This document shows positions 23,960 to 35,083 of a DNA stretch of 64,000 bases, piece after piece. Location: assembly GCA_023078685.1 (NCBI GenBank), contig JALGAS010000006.1:4402001-4466000 (forward strand), in the 5' to 3' direction. This stretch comes from Neopestalotiopsis rosae (lineage: Eukaryota; Ascomycota; Sordariomycetes; Amphisphaeriales; Sporocadaceae). Each line of letters begins with the position of its first letter. Position 1 is the first letter of the stretch. Made by a program: the position numbers and the translations under genes. The notes beneath the pieces are model-generated. The model worked only from the letters and a program-made list of their open reading frames with translations, searched no databases and was not told where the DNA came from.

Positions 23960-25375
23960 ATGGTCGCCCTGTGTCTCTCCCCGCATCTTCACCCACGAAC
24001 GAGGCGGAGGCGCTTCCTCTCCCTTATTGCCATCTTCGTCTTTGGCACTCTCTACCTCTGCTACACCAAGTTTGACCAGATGGCCGAGACCGCAAAGACC
24101 ATAATGCCGCTCAAGACCCCCGAGGCCGCACCCGCCAGTGCCAACCAGGCGCAACAGCAGCAGCAACAACAAAGCCCACCGCAGAACCAGGCACAGAGTG
24201 AATCGCACCCGAGCTTTGCGGATCTGGCCTCGGAGGAGCAGAAGCCCATGCCGCCCATGTCATACGGAACCTACGCTCGCCCACCGCTCAAGGACCTCAA
24301 GGCACTCGCTACGCTCCCCTCCAGCAAGCTCCCTACCACGTCTCCCTCTTCTTCGCGACTAATTGTCATTGGCGATGTACACGGACAGCTCAAGGAGCTC
24401 AAGGCACTCCTCGCCAAGGTCGAATACTCCAAGGAGCGAGGCGACCATGTAATCTTTACCGGCGACCTGATCAACAAGGGCCCCGACTCCTCGGGCGTCG
24501 TACAGCTCGCCATGGATATCGGCGCCAGCGGTGTGCGCGGTAACCACGAGGACCGCATCCTTTTGGCCTACACCAACTCGAACTCGAAGAACGTCATTGG
24601 AGCCAGCGGCGCCGGCGGCAAGATTAGCGACCTGAAGGGTACAAGCACGGACGATATGGATGAGCCCTCGCTGGCGGGTCAGACGGGGGCGCAAAGCGCA
24701 GAGCTACAGGTTGCCCGATCGTTGACGCAAGAGCAGCGAAACTGGCTTGCCGACTTGCCCGTAATACTCAAGGTCGGACCCATTGGCGGCTACGGCAACG
24801 TTGTGGTAGTTCACGCCGGTCTCGTCCCGGACGTGGCGCTCGAGAACCAAGACCCCTGGGCTGTCATGCACATGCGAACCCTCATCTTTCCCGCCGAGCA
24901 GGTGAGGCGCCAGCGGATCAAGAAGCTGCTCGAGGACTACGCCTCGAAGGAGGCCAAGAAGCACGTCAATATCCCCGACGAGGAGGTTGATAAAGAGCTA
25001 GAGATGTCGCGGCAGCGTGGTGATGGAGTCAATGACTACGATGTCTCGCTCCCCACCGAGGGGCGCAGCGGCAAGTCGTGGAGCGAGGCCTGGAACGAAA
25101 GCCAAGGCAAGATCGCCTCTGAGGCCGACAAGACGACCGTGGTATATGGACACGACGCCAAGCAGGGACTCAACATTCAAAAGTTCAGCTACGGCCTCGA
25201 CAGCGGCTGTGTCAAGGGCGGCCAACTGAGCGCCATGGTATTTGAGCCCCAGGGCGGCAAGATCGGCCACCGCATCGTAAACGTCGACTGCGAGGAGGTG
25301 GCAGGCCTGGACAAGGACGACGACGTCAAGGGCAAAAGGAGGCGCGGTGCTGACGACGACAAGGCAGAGAGGTAA
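23960..25375 (+). CDS. PPN2: Calcineurin-like metallophosphatase, Ppn2 (YNL217W) type endopolyphosphatase
   Basis: This is a single 471 aa exon. A basic N terminus is followed by one hydrophobic segment (FLSLIAIFVFGTLYLCY, about residues 19-35), so it is probably a type II membrane protein. A Gln-rich linker of about 80 residues follows. The metallophosphoesterase core shows GDVHG, GDLINKGPDSSG, GNHEDRIL and late histidine motifs (VVVHAGL and YGHDAKQG), all the expected metal ligands. Yeast Ppn2 is a vacuolar endopolyphosphatase of the PPP-like superfamily. Polyphosphate as substrate is inferred from family membership. Confidence 0.85.
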   Translation: MVALCLSPHLHPRTRRRRFLSLIAIFVFGTLYLCYTKFDQMAETAKTIMPLKTPEAAPASANQAQQQQQQQSPPQNQAQSESHPSFADLASEEQKPMPPMSYGTYARPPLKDLKALATLPSSKLPTTSPSSSRLIVIGDVHGQLKELKALLAKVEYSKERGDHVIFTGDLINKGPDSSGVVQLAMDIGASGVRGNHEDRILLAYTNSNSKNVIGASGAGGKISDLKGTSTDDMDEPSLAGQTGAQSAELQVARSLTQEQRNWLADLPVILKVGPIGGYGNVVVVHAGLVPDVALENQDPWAVMHMRTLIFPAEQVRRQRIKKLLEDYASKEAKKHVNIPDEEVDKELEMSRQRGDGVNDYDVSLPTEGRSGKSWSEAWNESQGKIASEADKTTVVYGHDAKQGLNIQKFSYGLDSGCVKGGQLSAMVFEPQGGKIGHRIVNVDCEEVAGLDKDDDVKGKRRRGADDDKAER

Positions 25376-26060
25376 TTCAAAGCATTATCATCGCATTTTG
25401 TTGTGTTGTTTTTCTCGTCTTGGATACCCCAAACCGATCTACCCAGCGGGAGGGATTTTGCATTTACAGCGGCGTTTCTTGTTTTATACTAGGGTTCAAA
25501 TTAAGCATGTAATGAAAGTAGCCGCTTCGTCCTCATGCGGACGGTTGTATAAATACACATGAGATTTCTGATGAAATTCACGAGTCACGCTGGATCATGA
25601 ATGGTGGAAATCTCATGAAGTTGAGGCTAAGTGCGTCTGTTTTGGGTTGTCTCGGTCAGCGCGGCTGACCTGCCATTTTTCAAAGTCCTTGAACCATCAC
25701 CAATCTCTGCTTTGGTTAGAATTGCTAAAACAAAGTTGTATACACTTCAGCAACTCATCAGTCGTGATTTATAATATTGAATGCTCAGTGGGTTTAATGA
25801 CTGCTTGTGTGATTACCTCCGCTATTGACATTCTAATTTAATACAAAGCTTGCCCGGAAGGATTGTGGCGTAACGGCGCTCAGCCCCCGCGGCCTTGTCG
25901 ATCCGGAGACTATAAAAGACCGGAATGACTTGATGACAATTGGTCGCAGCATTGCACAAACCCCCTTACGACCACCCAAGAGAATCATTTCGTCGTCCTA
26001 GGATGCTTTAATTGATACAACATTTTGTGAGACAAATATTGTATTATCCGATCGACCACG
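25376..26060. other. Intergenic region upstream of the Zn2Cys6 gene
   Basis: This stretch holds the 3' region of the phosphatase gene and the promoter of the transcription factor, including a plausible TATA-like tataaaag at about 25911. No coding signal is seen. Confidence 0.45.
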
Positions 26061-27402
26061 ATGTCTCGAAATACACACTCCAAAAGCAGGCACGGGTGTT
26101 TACAATGTAAGCGCCGGCGCGTAAGATGCGATATAGCAAAGCCTGTATGCTCCCATTGCGTGAGGCGTCAGGAAACCTGCGAATATGCCATTGTCCAACG
26201 GCCGTTGGAGGCGATAAAGTCTCAAAGATGTCTGACTCGCTCAACAGCACTCTTTGGGGATTGTACAGAGTGAGTCGAAAGCCATCTATCATCCATGTCA
26301 GGTGTAGGAATCCTTTCTGACATTGCGTGAATGGGCTAGCCACGGAAACAAAATCACACTACATCCAGTCCGACTGGTCCATACAAGGCAAAGCTCTTTG
26401 CCAAACGAGTCATCTAAGCGAGACCTTGACAGCTGCGATCTCAACCTCACACAGTTGACGCTATTGCAAAACTGGCACTCTAAAGCGGCTGCGACCATGG
26501 CCCTGGATGATTCGGAAGCACGGATTGCGATATGGGCGAAAGTGGTGCCCATACTTGCCATTGACCATGATTTCCTCATGCATGGCCTCTTGGCCGTTTC
26601 TGCCGCTCATCTGGCACACACTCGACCTGAACTCAGAAGCGAATATCTGCCGATAGCACAGCAGCATCACGATCGTGGACTCAATTTATTTAAGGAGCTC
26701 GAAGTGCCCGGAACTTCATTTATTCATTCTCAACCAATTCAGGAAGCCAAGATTACGTTTATACTCATGAACATTGTCTTGTCTCTAACGTTGACTGAAC
26801 GTACACATGACGCCTGGCGCAATCTAGATAGCTTTACGGACTGGTTGGCTTCACTGCGTTCCGCGTTCAAATCAGCGCACCATTTATGCAATGATCTCGT
26901 CGAGAATCCCGAGAACCGCATCGTCGCTTTACTACGCCGCGCTGAAGACGGCCCATCCGAGCTCGCCGGTTTGGACGAGGGCTTGAAGGCATCCCTAGAT
27001 CTCCTCGAAGCAAGGAACCGCACGAGCGACGAGAAAAATACCTCGTCCAGGGTCGAGCGAGAGCACATCAGCGATGCCATTGCCAAGACTAAGCTATGGA
27101 TACGTCTCGTCTCGCTGCGGCCGCGGAATGCTTTGTTTGTGGCTAGTTGTGCCATTAATTTGGGCGATGATTTCTTTCGGCTGGTCAAGCAGAGGAAGCC
27201 CGAGGCGCTGATTGTCATGGCGCATTTCTTGGTGCCCATGTGTCGCATGCCCAAGCGGTGGTTCTGGGATGGATGGTTCGAGGGAACAGTTGCGACGATT
27301 GTTGAGATCTTGCCGGGTGAAGAGTGGCGCGTTCATCTGAGATGGGTGCTGGAACAAATTCATGTTACCCGTTCGACAAATGATTCATCGATGAGTATGT
27401 AA
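26061..27402 (+). CDS. Zn2Cys6 fungal transcription factor, Upc2-like family
   Basis: Exons 26061-26269 and 26340-27402 give 423 aa. The 70 bp intron has a CTGAC branch site, and its acceptor (ggctag) is the only one that keeps the frame. Residues 13-40 form the binuclear zinc cluster with spacing C-x2-C-x6-C-x6-C-x2-C-x6-C (start CLQC, end TC). The C-terminal part carries the fungal regulator domain seen in sterol-regulatory Upc2-like proteins (WAKVVPILAIDHDFLMHGLLAVSAAHLA). It should be a nuclear DNA-binding activator or repressor. Its targets are unknown. The arylsulfotransferase-like and dehydrogenase genes next door are possible ones. Confidence 0.88.
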
Positions 27403-27865
27403 CTGCTATGTATAAATGAATTTTGAATAAAGCCATAATCGGTAGTGAAAGCAGCGAGAGAGGTTGAACTCACGGGAATGAAAGTCGTGCCAGCATTTCT
27501 CTGAAGTATAGAGATCTGAGCTCTAGGGGCAATCGTATGTCCCCAAAGTAGTATTTGACGACTACAATCGAACTATTACCAGGCATATCAAAATGGACTT
27601 CTCGTGCAACGTCACTCGCATTGATAATACAAAACTTGTTGAAAACAATGCGTGGGCGTATCTCGGAATTTCATACAAGGACACGATAGATAACACAAAA
27701 GAAAAGAATATAATTCGGAAAACTCGTTATTATGGAAATACCGGGGCTATTTCAATCTATAAATAAATCACATTATCGCAAGGCAGTTCTCAAACCCTAA
27801 GCACGAGCAAATACCTGCAGTACCACCTTGCTCCGTCCTTCAAGTCATCCAGTCGCATACATTTC
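27403..27865. other. Convergent 3' region
   Basis: This AT-rich stretch lies between the transcription factor and the arylsulfotransferase-like gene, which end towards each other. No feature is recognised. Confidence 0.5.
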
Positions 27866-29528
27866 TTAAGACTCGATGACTTCGGTCGAACCAATTGTTT
27901 CTCCTGCCGAGTTGATGGCTTCCACTTTCGATACAGGGGGCAATGTGTCCAGGACAATCGCCGTTTCAAAGCCAGCTCGAGGCACAGTCGTGACTTCGGA
28001 AAAAAATTCATTATCCTGGCCGCCAAGCTGCGATATTCTACATCAGCATATGCTCTCATTGGAATTATATTGACGAAGGTAGATTGATAGAAGAATGTTG
28101 TTGAAGGTTAAACGAGAAGAAAAGACTTACCAAAGTCCATGAGGCAACTTCCGTCGCCCCATTCCAAGAGACATAGACAGTACCATTGACAACGACAGCA
28201 TCCGGGCTTGTGAGCGGCGTCGCCGTCCAGTCAAGCTGGTACACACGGTACAAAAGACTGCCTCCAGTTGCAGCGGAAGACCATGGGGCAGTCTGAACCT
28301 CGAGCACCGTCTCACCATCTGATGTGTACTCGGTAAAGGCAGGAACGGTGCCCCAGCCGACCAGGACATTATCATTCGGAAGCGTCTGATAGCTGCCCTG
28401 GGCAAAAGTCTGCACGCTCACGGGATGGTAGAACTCTTGTACCAGCGAGAAAGTCTTGTCAGTGTGATCGAGTCGGATTCGAAGACCCCGCGAGCAGTTG
28501 GCGGCGCAGCCTGGTGTAGGCTGCTCGGGACCATCCGCCAGGACGTGGTTGTCAAACATGGTAATATCGTCAAAGGCATTATCGACACTGCCGCTGCGGG
28601 GACCTCCAGCGAAACGAACGTCGTGCTGGAACTGAAAGTTCGCGGCAGATCCGTTGGAGGTACTGACGTCGCGGTAGTCGCTATTCTTGCCGCCCACCTG
28701 CCAGATCTTCTCCCCGCTCGTTCCGTTGATGAGTGCTGCCATGGCGAGGTACCGTCCCGAGATGAGGTAGTCACCACTCATGGTCTTCTCAAGGCTGTTC
28801 ATGTGGAACCAGTCCCACTCGACGCTATCGTTGCCATTCCATGCCTTGAAAGACTCGTTGATGGAGAAGTGGTCTTCTGCACGCCAGGTAAATCGTGGCT
28901 CGCCTGTGGCAATGTCAATTTCCTGAAAGGCGAATGCCTTGAGCGTACAGTTGGGGCCGCCTCCCACCACGGTGCAGTCGCCAGTGGCAGTGTGGGAATT
29001 GACGAGCAGCGCACCGCCGTCGTGGGTAAGTTGAAACTCATGCCCATCTGCGAGGGTAGTGAAGCCCTGCGTGGTGAGGTTGGCGACCTTTTGGTAGGAG
29101 GCATTGACGAGCACACCACCACCGTAGCCTCCGCCGTGAACGACCGTACCAGACCAGAAAGTCAGATAAGGGTCGCCGTTGTACATTTGCATGCGAGTGT
29201 CGGCGCCTCCGTTCCACGATGGATCGACGTATACTAGGCTTAGGTCATCCGCCGACAGTATCATTGGTGCTTGTTCTTGGCCATCAATATGTGGCGACAA
29301 GAAGATATGTGATCCGACTTTGGTGGAGTTTCTGTCCCATTTGGCAACTAGAAGTCTTGGGCCGATTACATCGGATGAGTAGAATGTCTGATTCGGCAAG
29401 CTGCCATATTGGCCAGCGTTGTAGGCATCGGCATCTGCTGCGGTGAGAAATGGCAGATCTGCCAACACAGAGCGGACGCTGGATGCCACAGCTAAAGCCA
29501 GAGAAAGACGAGAATGAGGAGAGATCAT
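27866..29528 (-). CDS. Secreted arylsulfotransferase-like (ASST family) protein
   Basis: Exons 29528-28131 and 28027-27866 give 519 aa, with a phase 0 junction (WTL then LGGQDNEF). The first 23 residues are a signal peptide ending SVLA. Several N-x-S/T sites follow, so the protein is probably secreted and glycosylated. The body matches the fungal arylsulfotransferase family (Arylsulfotran_2): PWNG-like WNGGADTRMQMYNGDPYLTFWSG, then DGHEFQLT, then WDWFHMNSLEKTMSGDYLISGRY, FQHDVRF, FDNH and a final VYVSWNGATEVASW. The fold should be a six-bladed propeller using catalytic histidines. Fungal members have no proven sulfuryl acceptor, so the reaction is uncertain. Confidence 0.85.
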
Positions 29529-30279
29529 GGTGGTCGTGTTTTCGGTGATTAATCTTTAATGGGTGGGTTTTGTTTTTGCAGAACTGGTGATGTAGAGGTA
29601 TATTGGTCGTCCCAGAGAGGTCACTCAGGTGGTACTTATAATGCTCAATTCTTTAGGCAGAGTGGCTGTGAACACAAGATGTGTTCGTCATATTTTGAAG
29701 ACGTTGATGCTCTACTCATAGTAGTGTAAAGACCCATCTAAGCCTGCTATTCGACGCTGACGACTAGTCCATATCCATAGGTATTACTGCGAAGTAGAAT
29801 ATGATCGTACTTTATACCAAAAGTGCCCATAGTCTCGTACTAAACTGGTTAGCGGTCTTGGGTTCGTACACTATACCACAAAAGGGCTAATCCTATTCCT
29901 TGACGTTGTAAATTACTGGGCACTACTCGGGGGCTGTAACCGTACATTATACCCGAAAAGTTCATGTTAAAAAAAGTGGTAGTAAGGAGTATTCCCAAAT
30001 GATTATTACTTGAGAGTCTGCCCGATAATCTATTATTAAGAACAAGGTCATTCACCGACAGTTCGAGCATGCAATGACAACGTGATGCTGAAGCGGTTCT
30101 TTCAGTTTAAAGTATTTTGCATTTCTTTGAACACTATTCAGTCCATCTCTCAACATGAATATTCAACGAACTTGCTTGATGACTAGTTTATGAACATCAT
30201 ATCTGTCAATAAAGAAACATAATGTCTCGGATCGCAACAAAATCTGCCAAGTGAGATGCGGGAGCCGCATCGTACAATG
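29529..30279. other. Intergenic region, AT-rich
   Basis: This 750 bp stretch lies between the dehydrogenase 3' end and the arylsulfotransferase-like start. It is AT-rich, and a word resembling cactataccac/acattatacc occurs two or three times around 29810-29955. No gene is recognised. Confidence 0.4.
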
Positions 30280-31316
30280 CTAGATACTCAGTGCTGTATT
30301 GTCCTTGGTGATTCCCGACCAGACTAGAGTCTGAGCCCAAAGCCTCGATTGTGTTGACGGATCTAGACTCTCAGGCGCGCTCTCATCTTTCTCTAGAAGT
30401 GTGAAATAGCCTCTCTGGCCGGCGTACTTGGGGTCCAGCGCAAGCGCGACGACATCCTTGCTGGCCGGTTCTGCCGTGCGCAAGGTTGGCATTGTGAGCT
30501 GGAGGGTTGCAAGCTGAGGTATGTAGAAGGACTTTTGTGCATCAATCATGCTCTGCGGCGTGTTGGTACGGAGACAACGAGAATCGACCATGCCGCCAGG
30601 ATTCATCGCAGTAGCCGTGATCCCTTTGAGTTTTGGATTCTGTTGACAGGTCAGTATAGTCATCGTCTGAAGGTGATTCACTTATCTACTTTTTCAAGAT
30701 GATGATTTAGTGCATGCATCCAAGTCGTCAGTGCCAGTTTAGCCGTTGCATATCTTTGGTACCCGCGGCCTTCTTTGTCGTCATCCACTGTAGGATTGAC
30801 GAGCACATCCAAATTGTCCCCAATGACCGGAGGGTATTTCTCCATTGCATTCTTGCCAGGGCAGTGCGAATCACTAGAGAGGAGAACCACACGGCCGTTA
30901 TCCGCAAAGCTTCCCAGAAGCCTGAGAACAAGTGCCGAATGAGAAATGTGAGCTACCTGGAAGGTTTTGTCGTAGCCATCAATGGTCGGTTCAGGGTCCC
31001 CGACGAGGTTCCAGTAATAAGCATTGCAGACAATGGCAATGAGCCGAGGGTATCTGCCTTCTTGTATGCTGGAGATGATGTTGTCGGCGAATTCGTGTGT
31101 AGCAGCGAGATTTGCAAGGTCAAGTCCGACGATGAAGGCTTGTGCGTCCGGGAATTGCGCAATGGTCTCACGGAGTGTTGCCGTATTGACGTCCGAGTCT
31201 GATGCATCTCTCACAGTAAACACGACTGCATGACGCGGATATCTCTGCAGGATGTAACGGGCAGCGTGTAACCCAAGAGAGCTATTGGCTCCCGTGAAAA
31301 TGACAAGACCGGACAT
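30280..31316 (-). CDS. Short-chain dehydrogenase/reductase
   Basis: Exons 31316-30690 and 30639-30280 join in phase 0 to give 328 aa. The Rossmann motif is near the start (FTGANSSLG, a TGxxxxxG variant). A short-chain-type active site follows with a serine-rich strand (RVVLLSSDSHCPG) and YATAK, i.e. YxxxK. The substrate is unknown. The region NPGGMVDSRC fits the usual post-active-site NPG turn. This architecture is like the retinol dehydrogenase or protochlorophyllide reductase-like fungal SDRs. It lies on the same strand as the arylsulfotransferase-like gene and may be co-regulated with it, which is only an inference from position. Confidence 0.85.
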
Positions 31317-31939
31317 TCCGGCAGAGTCCTAAAAGATACAACAGAAATTCAAATAGTGACAATGGATGAAGATGGGGAAATTCCGGGTTGAAACAAAGTT
31401 GAGGAGGATAAGTGCTGACCACTAGATGATTTACTAAGCCTTTTCGACACAATGGCGGGCAACTAAGCAAGGGAACGAAGACTAATTAAAGTCTCCAGAG
31501 TGAACCAACAACCAACAGGTGACGTGCATTTGTGTGTTGCAATGCTTTTCTTCTAGGCCGTATACTTCGCACATATATGCACATATGCAAAATGGTTACT
31601 AGCTCGCCCCCTACTATGGCAGACCTCCAGCAATGCCCATTTCCGATCCTCGATGCAATGTACTCTGTCTTTCCGACCTATATTGCAAATGCGGGTCTCC
31701 ATTAATGACTCCTAGAAATGGTTGTAATTCTCATTTTGTTATAGAAAGTTCTGTGCTACGCCTAATTGCACCATTTCGAGGCATTTACCATGTCCATTGA
31801 TATTTTTCAGAGAATCTTGAATAAACATGTCCGGCAGATGGTTGGATAGTCCTTTCATGAACAAAAAGTCATATTTCCGGAGATCACAAAATTTCATTGT
31901 GGCGAAGGTTTATTTTCCTCTGAAGTAGATTATATTGTA
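31317..31939. other. Intergenic region between SDR and NLR genes
   Basis: This AT-rich gap contains the SDR promoter and the NLR 3' region. No gene or repeat is evident. Confidence 0.45.
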
Positions 31940-34900
31940 TCACCCCAATTCGAGCAAGTCGTCATGCACAAGCTCACGCTGATTGCTCGGTAACCTCAAC
32001 TGTAGGGGCTCCTCTATTATGAGATGGGCAGCAGGACTTGATGACTCAGGGACGCAAGATTGGAGGAAATTAGCTATGTCCTGCCAAAGGACTTTGGACA
32101 AAGCCAGCTGCAAGGGTGTCCGCCCAGTTTTGTCTGGGCACAAAACATCAGCACCAGAGTTTACAAGAATCTTCGAAATCTCCAGACGTATTCCTGCTGT
32201 ACCCATGGTCTCAAAACCATAATTAGTAGGGAGAAGCTGATGTAATGGTGTCTCTCCATTATCAGTAGCTGCTGATTGATCGGCCTTATTTTCGATAAGT
32301 AGCTCGACGGTTTTGATGCTTGCAGGAACCAAATGTCCCTGGCACGCCTTATGTAATGGAGTCTCCCCGTTTGTATTCGTGGCCGCTACATTCGCACCAC
32401 GTTCAATAAGTTGTCGCGATAATTCCGTTCTTGATTCGAGACAAGCATCATGTAATGGCGTTGCTTTGACATCATCCATCGTGTAATTATCGGCGCCAAG
32501 ATCGAGAAGTAGACCAATTACCTTCTCATTGGAACTGCACTGCAATGGAAGCCATCCACCCTTGCTCTTAGCCAATATATCAGCACCATGATCGACCAGT
32601 AGCCGAATTATTGCGAGTTCCCCGACAGCACAAGCATCGTGCAGTGGAGGTCGCCCAGAATTGTCAAAGATCGATACGCTAGCGCCATGGTCAAGAAGCA
32701 ACTGAGCCAGCTGAAGACGTCTTTTCCACGCAGCCCTGTGCAATGGTGTTTCGCCATTACCGTTGGCCGCAGATATATCAGCACCACAATCAATCAAGAG
32801 CTTAGCAATCTCAAGGCGGTCAAAGTCCACAGCGGAACATAATGGAGTGTATCCAAGCCGATCCTTGGCATTCAAGTCTGCACCACGGCTGATAAGGATT
32901 TTGGCGGCTTCGACAGCTCCGAGTCTTGAAGTACAGTGCAATGGTGTTCCATACCTTTCCGTAGTCTTTGTTAAGCTGCAGACTTGAGCTATGTGCTTAA
33001 CCGATTCAAACCTGCCGGTTTGGTAAGCCGAAGACAAGAGGGAGCAATCATCTACCCCCTGGGACCATGAATCATAGTCTGTTGTCTCAAGGAAGAACAG
33101 TAAAATTCGCTCGTCGCCGTACTCTAGAAGTTGCTCCACCACTGTTCGGTTTTGTCGAAACTTGAACGCTCGACTTGAAAGTTGTGACTTGGTTTCAACC
33201 GATTGAAGGCGCTCGCAGAAGTCCACAAAATCGAACCCCGGGATCCGTTCCGCCTGGAGCTCGAGCATCACCTGCACGGTGTGTTCATGCTTCAAAGCTA
33301 GAGCGGCCAGAATTGGAACTCCATAGCGCTCGGGTTCGAGTTCGAAGCAGGACTGACGGTCTGAGTGGACACGAATCAGGTCTGGCAAACCTGCCTCTGC
33401 CAGGATGTAAAGGAGGGTGACGGTGGTTGTATATCGGCGAACCTGAGATTTCTCAAGAATATTTTGTTGCTTCACCCATTCACCGCGTGGGAATTTGGCG
33501 ATAAAGCTATCCTGACTGATGCCATGGATCCCGGCTTCGTTGCCATGAAATAGGACACCAGAATGAGCGTATTCTAGAAATGGGAATGCTTGAATGGCTT
33601 CGCTAGAAGAGGATGGTTCGAGATCCATGAGTGATTCCATAGTCACATAATTCAGACAGCAGTCTCTTAGCGATTCGTGACTTTTCCCGCGTATATTTGA
33701 CTCAAGGCCACTGAACAAGTCGCCGAGGCCGTTTCCTTTGAGTAGAAAGTCCCTCACCGATTCATGGATGAACTGGACGGTCGGAACTTTGGATCTGGTC
33801 GATTGAGCAAGTCCTTTCGAGTTGTCTAGAATGTATCTTTGCACATCCTCTTCCAGGATTGGTTCAGAGTGGCAGTGGGGAAGGAACTCCGGCTCCGTGC
33901 CAGATAAAATGGCCAGGTGTAATTGTCTTGGCGTGAGCGGCTCCTTTGCAAAGAGGACCCATTGAATACACAGCAGAAGATTCGCCTGGTTGTTGGTATC
34001 ACGAATTAAAATGTCCCGAAATAAATGGTGAAGATCTCCAGGAAGCTCCTTTAATCGTTCTCGAAGCCTGTATTTGCGCCCAGAATCAAATTCTTTGTTC
34101 AGAATATCCACCACGAGCACAACCCACATGAAAACCCCGTGTGCTTTCTCCTGCATCTCAAAACATATTTGTTCGGCCAAGGTCTTGGGTGTGATGCGCA
34201 GCGCACTTTTGAGGTACATGGCAATATCCTTTTCATGGCCATCACGTTCCTCGAGAATAATTTCATAGCTTGTCTGGACGGTAATGTGCGGGTAATGTCT
34301 GCTGGCGAAACAAACGTGCGGTGAGCTTTGCACATCGACGAGAGTCTCCAAGAATACAACCATGTCACGGATCTGGTCTTGGTCGCACTCGTCCAGCGCA
34401 TCAATAAGACAGAAGATAGGGGTGTCTCCTAAATATTCTATAGCCTCTTCAATCAGAGACTTAAGACGCTCATCGGTCCATTGGTAGCCCGGTCGCAATC
34501 CGTCCAGGACGCGCTGCAAGTCGGGCATTTTGTCAAGCAGCTGCCACAATAGTGAGCGGTACAGCCCAAAAGTCGACTTTTCGAGTTCATGGCCGCGAGC
34601 GTTGAAAAAGAAGGAGATCAGAATCTCATTCTTGTTTTTCCGACGAGTTCGAGCGTGAATTTGGCCATGTAAAAATTTCATAAGCGTAGACTTCCCGGCC
34701 CCAGGCTTGCCCTTGATCCATAGGAAATTATTGACGTCCGACGAATCTTTTGCCTCCCAATTCTTGTATACATCGGTCTCTGGAAACCAGCGACACGTCT
34801 TGGCGTGGGCTCTCTTGATACTGTCGTGCCGAGCATCGATCTGGTCGAATCGCAAGGACTCGAGGAGGACTTGTCTGTTGTCGTTTGCAGCGGGCGGTTG

Positions 34901-35083
34901 TGGAGAAGCGTTGGAGTTGATATGAACGTTGCCGGCTACGTGGAAATTACCACCCGGATTTGAAATACCAGAGCCATCGAAGCTGCTCAATAAGTCATTT
35001 CCATATGCATCTGTGAATGTACTTTGCGACGGGATGTTTTGCGGAGGTGGGTCAAGTCTCTGTTTCTTTTGCGGGGGCTCCAT
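31940..35083 (-). CDS. NACHT-ankyrin NLR-type protein
   Basis: This intronless frame encodes 1047 aa. Residues 1-70 are low complexity and contain a short tandem GNFHVA-GNVHIN (about 45-56). A linker typical of fungal NLRs follows (LLESLRFDQIDARHDSIKRAHAKTCRWF). The NACHT domain has a P-loop GKPGAGKST at 125-133 and Walker B FCLIDALDE at about 224-232. From about 715 to the C terminus there are roughly nine ankyrin repeats (GTPLHCTSRLG, GETPLHRAAWK and similar). Such proteins sense non-self or heterologous partners and oligomerise to trigger an N-terminal or partner effector. Here no HeLo, lipase or phosphorylase effector domain is present. The short N terminus suggests signalling by an amyloid-like motif or a lost effector. 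It heads a run of four minus-strand accessory genes. Confidence 0.92.
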   Translation of the reverse strand: MEPPQKKQRLDPPPQNIPSQSTFTDAYGNDLLSSFDGSGISNPGGNFHVAGNVHINSNASPQPPAANDNRQVLLESLRFDQIDARHDSIKRAHAKTCRWFPETDVYKNWEAKDSSDVNNFLWIKGKPGAGKSTLMKFLHGQIHARTRRKNKNEILISFFFNARGHELEKSTFGLYRSLLWQLLDKMPDLQRVLDGLRPGYQWTDERLKSLIEEAIEYLGDTPIFCLIDALDECDQDQIRDMVVFLETLVDVQSSPHVCFASRHYPHITVQTSYEIILEERDGHEKDIAMYLKSALRITPKTLAEQICFEMQEKAHGVFMWVVLVVDILNKEFDSGRKYRLRERLKELPGDLHHLFRDILIRDTNNQANLLLCIQWVLFAKEPLTPRQLHLAILSGTEPEFLPHCHSEPILEEDVQRYILDNSKGLAQSTRSKVPTVQFIHESVRDFLLKGNGLGDLFSGLESNIRGKSHESLRDCCLNYVTMESLMDLEPSSSSEAIQAFPFLEYAHSGVLFHGNEAGIHGISQDSFIAKFPRGEWVKQQNILEKSQVRRYTTTVTLLYILAEAGLPDLIRVHSDRQSCFELEPERYGVPILAALALKHEHTVQVMLELQAERIPGFDFVDFCERLQSVETKSQLSSRAFKFRQNRTVVEQLLEYGDERILLFFLETTDYDSWSQGVDDCSLLSSAYQTGRFESVKHIAQVCSLTKTTERYGTPLHCTSRLGAVEAAKILISRGADLNAKDRLGYTPLCSAVDFDRLEIAKLLIDCGADISAANGNGETPLHRAAWKRRLQLAQLLLDHGASVSIFDNSGRPPLHDACAVGELAIIRLLVDHGADILAKSKGGWLPLQCSSNEKVIGLLLDLGADNYTMDDVKATPLHDACLESRTELSRQLIERGANVAATNTNGETPLHKACQGHLVPASIKTVELLIENKADQSAATDNGETPLHQLLPTNYGFETMGTAGIRLEISKILVNSGADVLCPDKTGRTPLQLALSKVLWQDIANFLQSCVPESSSPAAHLIIEEPLQLRLPSNQRELVHDDLLELG

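Noticed and set aside
31317..31939. Hidden effector gene for the NLR in its flanks
   Set aside because: I checked both sides (31.3-31.9 and 35.1-35.9 kb) for HeLo-like or lipase sequence and found none.
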